A program made the translations under genes and the position numbers. A stretch of 64,000 nucleotides of DNA from Alloascoidea africana (lineage: Eukaryota; Ascomycota; Alloascoideomycetes; Alloascoideales; Alloascoideaceae), in the NCBI GenBank assembly GCA_030581615.1, contig JAKTTT010000011.1, forward strand, positions 186,001 to 250,000, in the 5' to 3' direction. Positions 63,533 through 64,000 of this stretch are shown here, in pieces (position 1 is the first letter of the stretch; each line of letters opens with the position of its first letter). Below the pieces are notes generated by a model. The model did no database searches and was not told the DNA's origin. It saw nothing but the letters and a program-made list of their open reading frames with translations.

Positions 63533-64000
63533 GTTGATTGTAAGTTTATGAAGTGCACAATAACAATGTAAGGAAACTAGTGGACAGCGAAAGTAGATCA
63601 AACCCAAAGCTTTGGTGGGAAAAAGAGGATTTATATAGCTTTTCAAAAGAGGTTGCTTAATTTGGATGTACCCCCACTTGCCCTTCTCAAATAAAGACAG
63701 ACGCCCATTTCCCGTATTTATCGTGTTTGTGGGGTAATAATAAATTTTTGTTAGCGTCAAACTTTTTCCGAAGGCAGTTGTAGAAAGTTATCAGACTAAC
63801 TAAGCTATGCCAAGAGTCACGGATCTTTATGCCCTCACAAACACGGGCATTATGCTGCACTCGAGCTTTTTCAATTATTTTCACAAATTTCGGAACAACG
63901 ATTTTTGAAGGCTAAATCATCCGGGAGAGTGAAATGCCATGTTTCAGCGTAGAAGCAAAGATGAAATATCTAACACAATTTATCCGGCATTAGAGCTGGT
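63533..64000. other. Upstream region of the DAL5-like gene
   Basis: 468 bp to the window edge, holding the promoter of the permease. A minus-strand frame continues upstream from the ATG (to 63760) but starts at a non-ATG codon and reads as untranslated leader. Nothing else is seen. Confidence 0.5.

Overview
The window looks like nuclear chromosome sequence from an ascomycete budding yeast, most likely an early-diverging member of Saccharomycotina rather than a close relative of Saccharomyces cerevisiae (inference). The conserved genes are yeast-type (NFS1, TRM6, MTQ1, DSS4, YEA4, RFX1, MLP1, PPT1, an HST3/HST4-type sirtuin, PRPP synthetase, IRA). An SRRM1-like PWI splicing factor and a fungal PhoD-like phosphatase are also present, and both are absent from S. 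cerevisiae as far as I know. Eight spliceosomal introns of 55-255 nt have variable donors and a CTRAC-type branch point. CTG occurs at deeply conserved leucine positions of PPT1, which argues for the standard code and against the CUG-Ser clade. I see no transposon, virus-like element, rRNA, tRNA or CRISPR array.

Layout. 1-12 kb is gene-dense: the 3' part of NFS1, a SAT4/HAL-type kinase, a small unknown membrane protein, TRM6, MTQ1, DSS4 and the UDP-GlcNAc transporter YEA4. 11.9-20.3 kb holds the transcription factor RFX1, a 1.4-kb T-rich convergent spacer, an unrecognised basic protein and, divergent from it, the PWI splicing factor. 20.5-31 kb holds the coiled-coil nuclear-basket protein MLP1, one or two doubtful tiny ORFs, PPT1 and the sirtuin. 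31-46.5 kb is looser: a secreted GPI-type cell-wall protein with a 3.7-kb upstream gap, a large Ser-rich unknown protein, the PhoD-like phosphatase and PRPP synthetase, then another 3-kb gap. 46.5-64 kb contains an FLR1-like drug transporter, the giant RasGAP IRA (three exons, 2621 aa), a small unknown ORF, a 4.8-kb gap between convergent genes and a DAL5-like permease.

Themes. Housekeeping genes are tightly packed, while the long upstream gaps precede genes that are usually condition-dependent (cell wall, MFS drug export). The PhoD-like phosphatase and the adjacent PRPP synthetase each carry a CACGTG E-box about 130 bp upstream of the start, which suggests shared phosphate or E-box control (hypothesis). 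Several regulators (SAT4, TRM6, RFX1, the PWI factor, MLP1) carry in-frame microsatellite-encoded low-complexity tracts. The least explained parts are the unknown proteins at 3777-4505, 17239-19092, 36734-39580 and 56789-57139, and the empty convergent interval 57140-61911.
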